Source: a virus
Length of the DNA: 32,856 nucleotides
Reading direction: 5' to 3' (one strand)
Virus record (IMG/VR): IMGVR_UViG_3300010391_000197
Coordinates: 1-32,856 of that record
Shown piece after piece: positions 19,932 through 28,916 of the stretch (within the stretch, counting starts at the first letter, position 1; each line of letters starts with the position of its first letter). The translations under genes were made by a program, and so were the position numbers. The notes under the pieces are model-generated. The model saw only the letters and a program-made list of their open reading frames with translations. It did no database searches and was not told the origin of the DNA.

Positions 19932-22900
19932 CTACGTTAGCCAACCTCAATGTCCGCATAACCGGAGACACTCAGCAGCTCGTCTCTGCCCTGAGCGTGG
20001 CCGAGAAGCGCGTGACGGCCTTCGGGGCGGTCAGCGCTGGCATCAGCCGTCAGCAGGCTTCAGGCATCAGCGCGCTCGGGCGCGGCTTCGCCTACGCGGC
20101 CGGGCAGTCCGGCATCCTCACCTCCGAGATGTCGATCCTCACCACGGCCTCCCAGACGGTGGGCCTCGCGGCGGCGGCCGCCGCTGTGGGCTTCGGAGCC
20201 ATTGCGGGCGGCATCGGTGCGTCGATCAAGACGGCGATCGACTTCGAGTCGAGCTTCGCGGGCATCCGCAAGACCGTAGATGGCACCGAGGCGGACTTCA
20301 AGACGCTGGAAGCGGCGAACCGCAGCATGGCGAAGTCGCTGCCGATCAGCGTCAACGAGATCAACCGCATTGGCGAGGCGGCGGGACAGCTCGGCATCAG
20401 TGGCATCGATAACATCACGAAGTTCGAGCGCACGATCGCCGACATCGCGAACACGACGAACCTCACGGCTGACGAAGCGGCGACGGCGTTCGCGCAGATC
20501 GCGAACGTCATGCAGTTGCCGATCTCGCAGATCGACCGTCTCGGCGCGGCTGTCGTCGATCTCGGTAACAAGGGCGCATCGACCGAGAAAGGCATCATCG
20601 ACTTCTCGCAGCGCATCGCGGGTGCCGGCAAGATCGCTGGGCTAACAGTCGCGCAGATCGCCGGCATCAGCTCGGCGTTCGCGTCCGTCGGCATCGAAGC
20701 AGAGGCAGGCGGTACGGCGATCCAGAAAGTGCTGATCGAACTGACAAAGTCCGTAGCGGAGGGCGGCGACAAGCTGGCCATCTTCGCGAAGACCGCGGGG
20801 CTGACGATCGCGCAGTTCTGCGACCTCGCAAAGAGCAACCCGGCGGAGGCGTTCACACGCTTTGTCGAAGGGCTGGGCAAGGCGGGCGATCAGGCTTTCA
20901 AGATTCTCGAAGGCCTGGGGCTCGAAGACCAGCGGCTGATCCGTTCGTTCCTCGCGACGGCGCAAGCGGGAGATCTGTTGCGGCGCTCGATCGAGACGGG
21001 GACGACGGCGTTCGCACAGAACACCGCGCTCGCGACAGAGGCGGAGAAACGGTACGCAACCGTCGGCTCGCGGCTTACGATCATGAAAAACAACTTCATA
21101 GATCTGGGCATCAGCATCGGCGATACGTTCCTGCCACCGCTCGCGAAGTCATCATCTGCGCTCGTCGCCTTTACCGAGGCGACGAGACCGATGGCGCCGG
21201 CACTGAAGCTCGCGGCAGAGGCAGCGGTCCTGTTCGGCCTTGGTATAGCGGCAATCAAGCTCACTGGCTTCATCAACAACCTGACACTGGCACGCGCAGC
21301 AACGCTTGGTCTCTCCGGCACGCTCCATTCAACCGCAGTTGGGGTGGGTCTTCTAGCAGTTGGATTTGTCGCTCTGGATCTCGCTGCGCAAAAGTTCCGT
21401 GGCCAATCCCTCATCGAATTGTTCACTACGACGGACGAAAAGGCACGAGGCGCGGCCAAGGCAGTGAAGGAATTCGCGGCCGCGCAGGAGATCGTCGCGA
21501 AATCCAATGTCGCTGGTTCGGCGGCATTTCAGACTTCCAGCGTGAGCGCATTCGTCGTTGAACTGACGCATGCAAATGAACAACTAGACAAGTTCAACTT
21601 TAGGCTTAAGCACCCGCCATCCTTTGGTGGCCTCGACACCGCAAAGGACGTACTCTCCGGCTCCACGTTTGGATTGTTCGCGGGGCCTACCATCAAGGCG
21701 AGGGAAGCCGCGGCTCAGTTCAGGGGTGAGATCGACGCGCTGATCAAACAACTGCCGGTATTTGCTGCCGCGCAGAAAGATCCGATCGCAGCGTTGGAGG
21801 AACTGCGACAAAGCCTCGCGAAGCAACCCGACGTGCTCGCCCGCATCGAGCCCGCCTTACAGAAGCTCGTCAATCAGTACAGCGATGCCGCATTGGCCGC
21901 GGAGGATGCCGGCACGAAGTCGTTCCGGGCGGCGATGCAAGCAGGCAGTGGTGAGATCGGCTGGCGCCTTCTCGCTTCTGGCGCGGATGCCGCTACCACG
22001 GCGCAGAGTCAAGCCGCGGAGTCGGCCGACGCATCCCGGAAGGCGATCGCGGACTTTGGCAAAGAGCTGAACCAAACGGCATCGCTGTCGAGCCGACTGA
22101 ATCCGTTGACTGAAGCGCTGAAGGCGCAAGTGCTGATCCTCGAGCAGCAGCGGCGCGGCATGGAGGCATCGGGGCAGAGCACGGCCGGACTCGACGCGCA
22201 GATCGCCTCGCTGCGCAACCAACTTGACCAGAGCAATTCGTCTGCGGAGATCGCCGACGCGAAGATCCGCGCGTTCGGCGCCGCGGCCTTCGACGCGATG
22301 TCGCAGACGGCCGGCGGTGCGGATCGCGCGAAAGAAGGCATCGCGGCGCTCGGCAATTCCTTGCAGGGGTTACCGCGCGAACAGCAGATCGAGATCATCA
22401 CCAAGCTACCGCTCAACGACCTGAACCGGATGCTCGTCATCCTGCGGCTGCTGGCGCAAGGCGTGACGATCCCGATCGCCGTCGCCATCGAGGGGCGCGC
22501 GAACGAACTGCTGAAGGACAAGCCCTCATTCCTGCGCATCCGTCAGTTGGAGTCACTCTCGGAGAAGTCCGGTTTCGACTTGAACGCTCCGCCCGTGGAG
22601 GATGCTGCAGGCAAGCGGTTCCGCGAAGAGATCGATGCCATCAACGCATCGCTTACGGCCGGCGCCGACACTGCTGACAACTTCGCGAAATCGACGGGCG
22701 GCGCATCGAAAGCCGAACAGGAAAGCGAAGCGGGCCTCATCGGCCTGAGTGCGGCGTTCGGAGAGTTCCAACGCGCCACAGGCGGGACGGAGGCGCAGTT
22801 CGCCGCGCTGATCGCGCAGTCGGAAGAAGAGGCATCGCTACAGAAGCAGATCACGGATGCGACGTTCGCGCACAATGTCGAGTTGGCGAAAGCGGCGAAC

Positions 22901-23815
22901 TCCACCGAGAACAACCGGCTCGCGCTGCTCAAGCTCGGGCTGGAGATGGTGAAGGCGGGCGGCTCCTACTCCGACCTGATGCGGGTGATCCGCGAGAAGA
23001 CGATCGAGGGTTTGCGTGGGGCCGTCGATGCGCTGCGCTCCGCATTCGGCGGCCTCTTCGGCCGGCCGACAAAGGAACAAGCTGACCTTAACGCGCGCAT
23101 CGCCGAGCTGGAGTTCGAGCGCGCGAAGCGGCGCGCGGCAGGTGCCGACGACGAAGAGCTGAAGGCGCTCGACGATCACATCGATGCCTTGCGTCGTCAA
23201 CGCGACGTGCTGGACAAGCATGCCGACCTGCTGAAGGCACAGAACGACCAAGCCGACCAGACCCTGCTGACGGAGAATCAGCGCGATTTCGCCGCGAAGC
23301 TCTACACGATCGCGCTCGGCGATCAGACGGGCGCGCTGAAGAGTCTCACCGACCAGGCGGGGCTTGAGGCGCTCGCACGACAGCACCTCATCGACTCGAT
23401 GCTGTCGGCGGCGGACGCGAACAACGCCCAGGCGGGGATCTCGCCACAGCAATCCAATCTCGACTTCTTCAACTCCCTGCCCGACGCCGACCGGCTGGCG
23501 CTGGCGAAGCTCCTGGAAGCGTTGGCGAACCAGGGCAAACTCGCGGGCGGCACGGATTACTGGCGCGGCGGCCCGGCGCTCGTCGGCGAGAAGGGGCCGG
23601 AGCTGCTGAACCTGCCGCGCGGCTCACGCGTGACGCCGCTTGGTGAAAGCGGCATCGACGCCTACATGCCGCGCAACACGAAGATCATGTCCGCTGCGTC
23701 CGGCGCGCCGACGGTGACGGAGATCCACCACCGGACGGTCAACAACTACATCGACAAGATGATCCTTGAAGGCGACGCGGCGGCGGGGCTGGCCGCGCTT
23801 GGGGTGAGCATCTGA
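19913..23815 (+). CDS. Tape measure protein
   Basis: At 1300 aa this is the longest product; it sets tail length and enters the host on infection. Near the N-terminus it has the TP901-type core (FESSFAGIRKTVDGTEADF, EAAGQLGISGIDNI, DEAATAFAQIANVMQL), then hydrophobic segments (about 60-110 and 425-490), long Ala/Gln/Glu-rich helices, and the frequent C-terminal motif YWRGGPALVGEKGPELLNLP. The start is uncertain: TTG 19913 lies inside the HNH gene, whereas an AUA at 19928 with GGAG about 9 bases upstream aligns exactly with the M of the HNH-captured copy. A region near 21090-21770 is less GC-rich, suggesting mosaic exchange. Confidence 0.95.
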   Translation: METRAITTLANLNVRITGDTQQLVSALSVAEKRVTAFGAVSAGISRQQASGISALGRGFAYAAGQSGILTSEMSILTTASQTVGLAAAAAAVGFGAIAGGIGASIKTAIDFESSFAGIRKTVDGTEADFKTLEAANRSMAKSLPISVNEINRIGEAAGQLGISGIDNITKFERTIADIANTTNLTADEAATAFAQIANVMQLPISQIDRLGAAVVDLGNKGASTEKGIIDFSQRIAGAGKIAGLTVAQIAGISSAFASVGIEAEAGGTAIQKVLIELTKSVAEGGDKLAIFAKTAGLTIAQFCDLAKSNPAEAFTRFVEGLGKAGDQAFKILEGLGLEDQRLIRSFLATAQAGDLLRRSIETGTTAFAQNTALATEAEKRYATVGSRLTIMKNNFIDLGISIGDTFLPPLAKSSSALVAFTEATRPMAPALKLAAEAAVLFGLGIAAIKLTGFINNLTLARAATLGLSGTLHSTAVGVGLLAVGFVALDLAAQKFRGQSLIELFTTTDEKARGAAKAVKEFAAAQEIVAKSNVAGSAAFQTSSVSAFVVELTHANEQLDKFNFRLKHPPSFGGLDTAKDVLSGSTFGLFAGPTIKAREAAAQFRGEIDALIKQLPVFAAAQKDPIAALEELRQSLAKQPDVLARIEPALQKLVNQYSDAALAAEDAGTKSFRAAMQAGSGEIGWRLLASGADAATTAQSQAAESADASRKAIADFGKELNQTASLSSRLNPLTEALKAQVLILEQQRRGMEASGQSTAGLDAQIASLRNQLDQSNSSAEIADAKIRAFGAAAFDAMSQTAGGADRAKEGIAALGNSLQGLPREQQIEIITKLPLNDLNRMLVILRLLAQGVTIPIAVAIEGRANELLKDKPSFLRIRQLESLSEKSGFDLNAPPVEDAAGKRFREEIDAINASLTAGADTADNFAKSTGGASKAEQESEAGLIGLSAAFGEFQRATGGTEAQFAALIAQSEEEASLQKQITDATFAHNVELAKAANSTENNRLALLKLGLEMVKAGGSYSDLMRVIREKTIEGLRGAVDALRSAFGGLFGRPTKEQADLNARIAELEFERAKRRAAGADDEELKALDDHIDALRRQRDVLDKHADLLKAQNDQADQTLLTENQRDFAAKLYTIALGDQTGALKSLTDQAGLEALARQHLIDSMLSAADANNAQAGISPQQSNLDFFNSLPDADRLALAKLLEALANQGKLAGGTDYWRGGPALVGEKGPELLNLPRGSRVTPLGESGIDAYMPRNTKIMSAASGAPTVTEIHHRTVNNYIDKMILEGDAAAGLAALGVSI

Positions 23816-26610
23816 TGGCACGCCAGGCCTTCACCATCGTCAGCTATGCCGGACCGGCCGTCGCCGGTGGCGCCTCGAACATCACCGCACAGTTCACCGG
23901 CGGGGACAACAGCCCGTACGCGCCGGGCGGCATGGATGTCGTGTCGGCGGAGATCGCCGGGCTCGGTACGCGTGACGTTCGCGGACAGCCAAAGGCCGCC
24001 GTCTGGGAATATCAGATCCAGCTCGCCGCGCAGGATGAAACCAACGTCCAAAGCATGTTGCAAGTCTTCAACGAACGAAACGGCTTGCAGTACATCCGCG
24101 CCACCGACGGCTCCGGTGTCCTCTGGCGCACATCTGCACGGATCATCAGCCCGCCCGCCGCCGTCCTCGGCACTTCCGGCCTCTTTCGAGGCGCATTCTG
24201 GGTCCCCAACCCGATCTGGGAAGAGGACACGCTGCAAGCGGCCAACCCACAACTGAACAAGAGCGGCACATCGTTCTCGTGGACGGAGACGAACAACGGC
24301 AACCGGAAGTGTTACCCGAAGTTCACGATCTCGCCGGACAGCGTGAAGACCGACCCGCTCGAAGACTACGTGTATTCGTTCCGGGGCTTCTGCGTCGAGC
24401 GGTCGCCATTCGTGTACAACAACCTGCCGCTGTACATGTTCGACCAGGCGGGCGCGGCCGCGCGCGTCAGCCTCGCCACGCTCTTCGATGTCGCTTTCGC
24501 GCCCGTGGCGACCGTGGCGGCCGGCGGCTGGACGAACAGCGCCACGACGCTCGTACTGGCGGCCGGGTCCGCTTTGACGGTGCCGACGAAAGGCATGATC
24601 ACCGTCGTCACGGGCGGTGTCATCGAGGAGATCTACTACACGAGCGTTACCAACAACGCGTCCACGGCGCCACAGCTCAATGGCTGCGTGCGCGGCATTG
24701 GCGGCACGGTGGCGGCGGCGCACAACGCCGGCGACAGCGTGAAGAAAGCGGAGATCCGCGCCAACGGCGATGATTGCCGGTATTGGATCAACGACGTTGT
24801 GTACAACCGCTGGCTCGTCTCGAACGGCGCGGCATGGTTCGGCCAGTCGACGCTCGCGGACGGCGTGACGAACGTCACCCTGCCCGGAATGGTCAAGCTG
24901 ACGCTCGCGGCGGCCCTCACCGCGTCATCGACGAGTATCGACTTCGTTGAGGGCGTCGCGCAGCTTGAAGACACCGGCTACCTCGTCTGCGAGACCGAGG
25001 TGATGTATTACAGCGCGAAGACGGCGCTGGGCGTCTCCGGCCTCGTGCGCGGGTTCTGGAGCACTACGGCGGCGGCGCACACCGTCGCACAGCCGGTCTA
25101 CGCGAACCCGCTGCTGTACACGGTCGGCATCGGCAAGGGGAAGGCGGGCGCTCCGCCGTCGCCGACGAACAAGCGCCCCGCGATTGACCTGCCGGCATCG
25201 AATAACCTCGGGTGGAGATGGGGCGACCAGGCCAGCGACGCCAGCACGATCTACTACGACCCGACGCAGCCAGACCGCACGGCACAATGGACACCGGGCT
25301 TCGACAGCGATGGCAATACCGTCTCGCCGCTGATGCAGCTTTCGGCGTCGGGAAACATACTGACGTTCAAGGACGATGTGCCTGGCGATGGGTCGCCGCC
25401 CTACAACTACGTCGAGCAGTACTTCCCGCAGGGCATCAAAAAGTCCGACGCGACGGCGATTCAGAACACATGGACGTCGCCCGCTGAGGTTCTTAACCCC
25501 GAGCTCTGGACGCGAGACATCAACGGCACGCCGAAACTGCAAGACCAATTGCAGACGGGGGCGGCCGCCGCGAATCGTAACCTGCCCGCCGTGCTCGCGG
25601 CGGAAGCCTTCGCGGTGAAGCTCAAGGGCCGGATGAACGCCGTCACGGGACTCTACGCTACCGACGTGACGCTGTACACGATCATCGACAACGCGATCGG
25701 CGCGACACCTCAAAACGGCAATGTCTGCGTCAAGTTCGTACTGAACCAGGCGACGTTGATCGAATCAATCTTGGTGAAGCTCGCGTTGAACGCCGCGGGA
25801 TCGCAGGACATTGGCGGCGGGCTCTATACGGATGATGGCAATAAGCCCGCCACTGCGACCTCCGCTTCGCTCGTCGATTTCAAGACGAACACCGTTACGA
25901 GCACAACACCGGCCGTTTTTCAACTCCTCCGGACGGGCCAAATCTATCTGGCGGCGGGCACGTATTGGATCGTCCTAGCGCGGATCACTGGTGCTTCGCA
26001 GACTGTGCGTTGGCTGGGCGTCGGCACCGCGGCTATGGCGCTTCAGCTCGACCGTCAGGGCGGCACGTACACGGCTGGCGCATGGGTCATTGGGGCGGCG
26101 CAAGAGAAGGCCCACCAGATCTGCTCGGCATATGACGCGGAATACAACGCGCCGATCCAGCCCGAGATGCCGATGCGCATCAACAACGATGCGACACTAG
26201 CCGGTTTCCGTACCACTATCGTGGCCTCCTTCGACAAGACGATCCTGATCTTCAGCACTAACGCCGCCGTTGCGCTGCCGCCGCTCGTGCATCGCGTCGC
26301 AGGCTTCACGAACGGCCTCTATCACTGCACCGGTCAGATTCGGAATAACACGACCGGCGAGTTCATCGACATCGACAAGTGGATGACGACCGGCTCGACG
26401 CTGGAGATCGACTGCGAGAACCACACCGTCGTCTACACCGAGGGCGGCGTCTCGCTGCCCTGTCCGCGTGCGATCGAGCCATCCGACCCGGTGCAGTGGA
26501 TCGGGCTGCTGAACGCACTCGATGCACCCGCCGGCAACGCGATGGCCTACACCGAACGTACGATGGTGAGCACCGACCTGACAACCACGTTCAGAGGACA
26601 AAAAGTCTGA
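23815..26610 (+). CDS. Distal tail (Dit-like) protein with inserted beta domains
   Basis: A 931-aa tail-tip protein. The N-terminal part (YQIQLAAQDETNVQSMLQVF, GLFRGAFWVPNPIWEED) and the C-terminal part (INNDATLAGFRTTIVAS, CTGQIRNNTTGEFIDIDKW, STLEIDCENHTVVYTEGG) fit the split belt and galectin-like domain of Dit proteins. Between them are two homologous modules at about residues 240-312 and 360-430 (GVIEEIYYTS... NGCVRGIGGTVAAAHNAGD and ETEVMYYSAK... SGLVRGFWSTTAAAHTVAQ) and a later sandwich with GGGLYTDDGNKPATAT and YLAAGTYWIVLARI. The insertions probably bind host surface sugars. It starts in a TGATG overlap. Confidence 0.8.
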   Translation: MARQAFTIVSYAGPAVAGGASNITAQFTGGDNSPYAPGGMDVVSAEIAGLGTRDVRGQPKAAVWEYQIQLAAQDETNVQSMLQVFNERNGLQYIRATDGSGVLWRTSARIISPPAAVLGTSGLFRGAFWVPNPIWEEDTLQAANPQLNKSGTSFSWTETNNGNRKCYPKFTISPDSVKTDPLEDYVYSFRGFCVERSPFVYNNLPLYMFDQAGAAARVSLATLFDVAFAPVATVAAGGWTNSATTLVLAAGSALTVPTKGMITVVTGGVIEEIYYTSVTNNASTAPQLNGCVRGIGGTVAAAHNAGDSVKKAEIRANGDDCRYWINDVVYNRWLVSNGAAWFGQSTLADGVTNVTLPGMVKLTLAAALTASSTSIDFVEGVAQLEDTGYLVCETEVMYYSAKTALGVSGLVRGFWSTTAAAHTVAQPVYANPLLYTVGIGKGKAGAPPSPTNKRPAIDLPASNNLGWRWGDQASDASTIYYDPTQPDRTAQWTPGFDSDGNTVSPLMQLSASGNILTFKDDVPGDGSPPYNYVEQYFPQGIKKSDATAIQNTWTSPAEVLNPELWTRDINGTPKLQDQLQTGAAAANRNLPAVLAAEAFAVKLKGRMNAVTGLYATDVTLYTIIDNAIGATPQNGNVCVKFVLNQATLIESILVKLALNAAGSQDIGGGLYTDDGNKPATATSASLVDFKTNTVTSTTPAVFQLLRTGQIYLAAGTYWIVLARITGASQTVRWLGVGTAAMALQLDRQGGTYTAGAWVIGAAQEKAHQICSAYDAEYNAPIQPEMPMRINNDATLAGFRTTIVASFDKTILIFSTNAAVALPPLVHRVAGFTNGLYHCTGQIRNNTTGEFIDIDKWMTTGSTLEIDCENHTVVYTEGGVSLPCPRAIEPSDPVQWIGLLNALDAPAGNAMAYTERTMVSTDLTTTFRGQKV

Positions 26611-26611
26611 C

Positions 26612-28237
26612 ATGTCCGTCAAGGTCGGCCCGAATCTCCCCACCGTCGCCGCAGACGATGCATCGACCGGAACGCTCGCCTGGACGGCGCCGAACAACGC
26701 GCTGCTCTCCGATAACGTCTACGCCAACGCGAACAGTTCCACGACGCAGAACACGCACTACCTGAAGCTCACCGGCTACGGCTTCACCATCCCGGCGCAC
26801 GCGCGGATTGACGGCGTAGAGATCCGCATCGAACGCAGTCAGACCGTCGCGGGCTCGAACTGGCAGGACAACATCGCCGGGCTCGGTGTGGTGCTCGTGC
26901 TGGGCGGTGTCATCCAGCCGCAGGCGAACGGCAAGAACTCGCCCGCCGTCTACGCCGCAACGGATGAAGTGCTCACGTATGGTGGCCCGACCGACGCGTG
27001 GGGCGCCGCACTGACGCCGGCGATCATCAACGGCGCGACCTTCGGCGTCGCCTATTCCGCGCGACACGTCACGTCCGCCGCCTCCACGGCGCAGATTGAC
27101 GTGATCACGATCACGGTCTACTACACGCTGCCCGGCGACATGGACACCGTGACGATGAAGTTACGCCGGCCGGAGCCGCCGCATGAGACGGTGCTGGAGT
27201 TCCGGGCTGCGCAGGTGAGTTACGCCCGGCTGCTGATGCAGGAGCAGCGGGCGACGTTCCGGCTGCCCCGCTCAGACCCGAACCTGCTGCTGTTTGCGCA
27301 GGAGTTCCACCCCGAGCGGCCGCCAATGTACACGATCGAGCGCTCCGACAAGGCCCACCCGTGGGTGGGCTTCCTGCGTCGCTATAGCGCGCGAAAATCG
27401 GACTCGCTGGTGACGTTCGAGCTGGCCGACCATATGGCGCGATTCCGCAAGGCGCGCACGAAGATCAGCGGCACCGTGAGTGGTTCAACCGGGGCGATCA
27501 TCACGAACACGGTGCGCGACATGGAGACGCGCGGCGAACCGCCGCTCTACGTGCAGCTCGGGCAGGTGCAGCAAGGCCCAGCGACGGACTATGCCTATCG
27601 CGCGCAGTATGGACATGACTTCCTGCGACAGATGGTGGATGCTTCCGGCTGGGAATGGGGCTTCGGCTACAGCATCACGGCCGACGAGGTGGTTACGTCG
27701 CTGCTCTGGCAGGATAGCATCGGCCTCGACCGCCGCGATACGGTCGTCTTCGAGGAATCGCGGCACGTCACGGACATCGAATACGTCATCGATTACGAGG
27801 CGGGCATCGACGCGTCCGTCGTCATTGGCGGTAGCGGCAACCTCGCGGGACGCCGAGTGGTCGGTGCCAGTAAGACGGGGCGGGCGCCCGACGTGGACAT
27901 GAGAGCCGCCCAGGTCTCGCGCCGTCACCGGCTCGGCGGCACGCGCGTGCTCGTCGAGCAGCAGGTGACGGACGAGTTGGCGCTTCGGCGGGGCGCGCAG
28001 CGTTTCCATGACGCGCCCGGCTTCGCGACAGAGCAGATCGCCTTTACGGTCGTGGAGTACGACGAGAAGGGCGTGCAGATCGTCGATATGCGTCTCTTCG
28101 ATATCGGTGATATCGTCACCGTGAGAATGCTCGATACCGATCTCGGTCTGCCGCGCGAGCCCATCGTTAGGATCACGGGCATCTCATACGACCCGGAGCG
28201 CAAGCAGCATCCTGTAACGGCGGAGGTGATTGCATGA
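26612..28237 (+). CDS. Tail-tip hub protein fused to an N-terminal beta domain
   Basis: A 541-aa protein. Residues 1-175 form a beta-sandwich with YLKLTGYGFTIPAHARIDGV and VDVITITVYYT-type strands, a module seen at the ends of phage tail proteins. From about 176 (MDTVTMKLRRPEPPHETVLE) a hub-like protein begins, with a region LARFRKARTKISGTVSGST-like, YGHDFLRQMVDASGWEWGF and a final barrel FDIGDIVTVRMLDTDLGLP, as in gp37/Tal-type baseplate hub proteins. The internal Met at 27140 could once have been a separate start, so this may be a fusion. ATG 26612 follows the previous stop by one base. Confidence 0.73.
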   Translation: MSVKVGPNLPTVAADDASTGTLAWTAPNNALLSDNVYANANSSTTQNTHYLKLTGYGFTIPAHARIDGVEIRIERSQTVAGSNWQDNIAGLGVVLVLGGVIQPQANGKNSPAVYAATDEVLTYGGPTDAWGAALTPAIINGATFGVAYSARHVTSAASTAQIDVITITVYYTLPGDMDTVTMKLRRPEPPHETVLEFRAAQVSYARLLMQEQRATFRLPRSDPNLLLFAQEFHPERPPMYTIERSDKAHPWVGFLRRYSARKSDSLVTFELADHMARFRKARTKISGTVSGSTGAIITNTVRDMETRGEPPLYVQLGQVQQGPATDYAYRAQYGHDFLRQMVDASGWEWGFGYSITADEVVTSLLWQDSIGLDRRDTVVFEESRHVTDIEYVIDYEAGIDASVVIGGSGNLAGRRVVGASKTGRAPDVDMRAAQVSRRHRLGGTRVLVEQQVTDELALRRGAQRFHDAPGFATEQIAFTVVEYDEKGVQIVDMRLFDIGDIVTVRMLDTDLGLPREPIVRITGISYDPERKQHPVTAEVIA

Positions 28238-28368
28238 ACAACCCACAGAAGCCGAGCGCGCTGCCGAAGCTCCCGGATCACCTGCTGATTGCGCGTGCCG
28301 TCGAGGGCAAGGTGCTGCGTGAGTTGCTAGAGCAGGCTTACGAGATGCGGAAAGCGGAGCGGTACTGA
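28234..28368 (+). CDS. Small 44-aa helical protein
   Basis: A tiny frame in the compact tail region: ATGA overlap with the hub gene and TGATG overlap with the next gene. The sequence is a Pro-rich start (NNPQKPSALPKLPDHLL) and a single charged helix (VEGKVLRELLEQAYEMRKAE). No family is recognised; the precise overlaps at both ends argue that it is translated. Confidence 0.6.
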   Translation: MNNPQKPSALPKLPDHLLIARAVEGKVLRELLEQAYEMRKAERY

Positions 28369-28916
28369 TGGCACTGACCGTGACCCGCCGCGCGGCCACC
28401 ACGTCCGATGCCGACCTTGATGCCTGTGTTGCGGGCGCGAAGCTCGCGGGCACGGGGTGGGACGTGAACGGCGCCCGCGCCTACGTGCTCGACCCGCAGT
28501 TTCACCTCGTGCTCGTGGAGGCGACGTGGCCGGAGCGCGGCATCAACAGCCCGCGCATCGTCGCCTTCGCCAAGATCCGCCGGCGGACGGCGACGCGGGC
28601 GGCGAGCATCGACCTGCTGGCGATCGACCCAGCGCTGATCCCGCAGACGCAACGGGGAGCCCGCATCCGCATCGCGGACGAACTCTTGCGGCGGCTTCTT
28701 GATGATCGTTCCGCCACGGGCCACCCGTCCGCTGTGGCGAAGACCATCGTCGCGGGAAGTCCGGTCGATCAGTACATCAACACGCTGCCGTTTACGTCGC
28801 GCGTCGTCGTGGCGCAGGATGCGGTCGGCAATGACATCGTCACGTACACGTTCGACCTACTTGCCATCAAGGCCGCGCTCGACGCCGCGTCGCGCGCGAA
28901 CCTGTACACACTCTGA
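28368..28916 (+). CDS. Tail-region protein with GNAT-like features
   Basis: A 182-aa protein. The middle resembles an acyl-CoA acetyltransferase: HLVLVEATWPERG, then PRIVAFAKIRR strand, IDLLAIDPALIPQTQRGARI with the RG-x-R-I turn, and IADELLRRLLDDRSA helix. The C-terminal half differs from typical GNATs (VVAQDAVGNDIVTYTFDL). It could be an acetyltransferase cargo or a structural protein that uses the fold. The call is tentative. Confidence 0.6.
   Translation: MALTVTRRAATTSDADLDACVAGAKLAGTGWDVNGARAYVLDPQFHLVLVEATWPERGINSPRIVAFAKIRRRTATRAASIDLLAIDPALIPQTQRGARIRIADELLRRLLDDRSATGHPSAVAKTIVAGSPVDQYINTLPFTSRVVVAQDAVGNDIVTYTFDLLAIKAALDAASRANLYTL

Noticed and set aside
20092-20880. Long minus-strand frames opposite the tape measure and other large genes
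   Set aside because: Typical antisense open frames in GC-rich coding DNA; no family motifs or ribosome sites.
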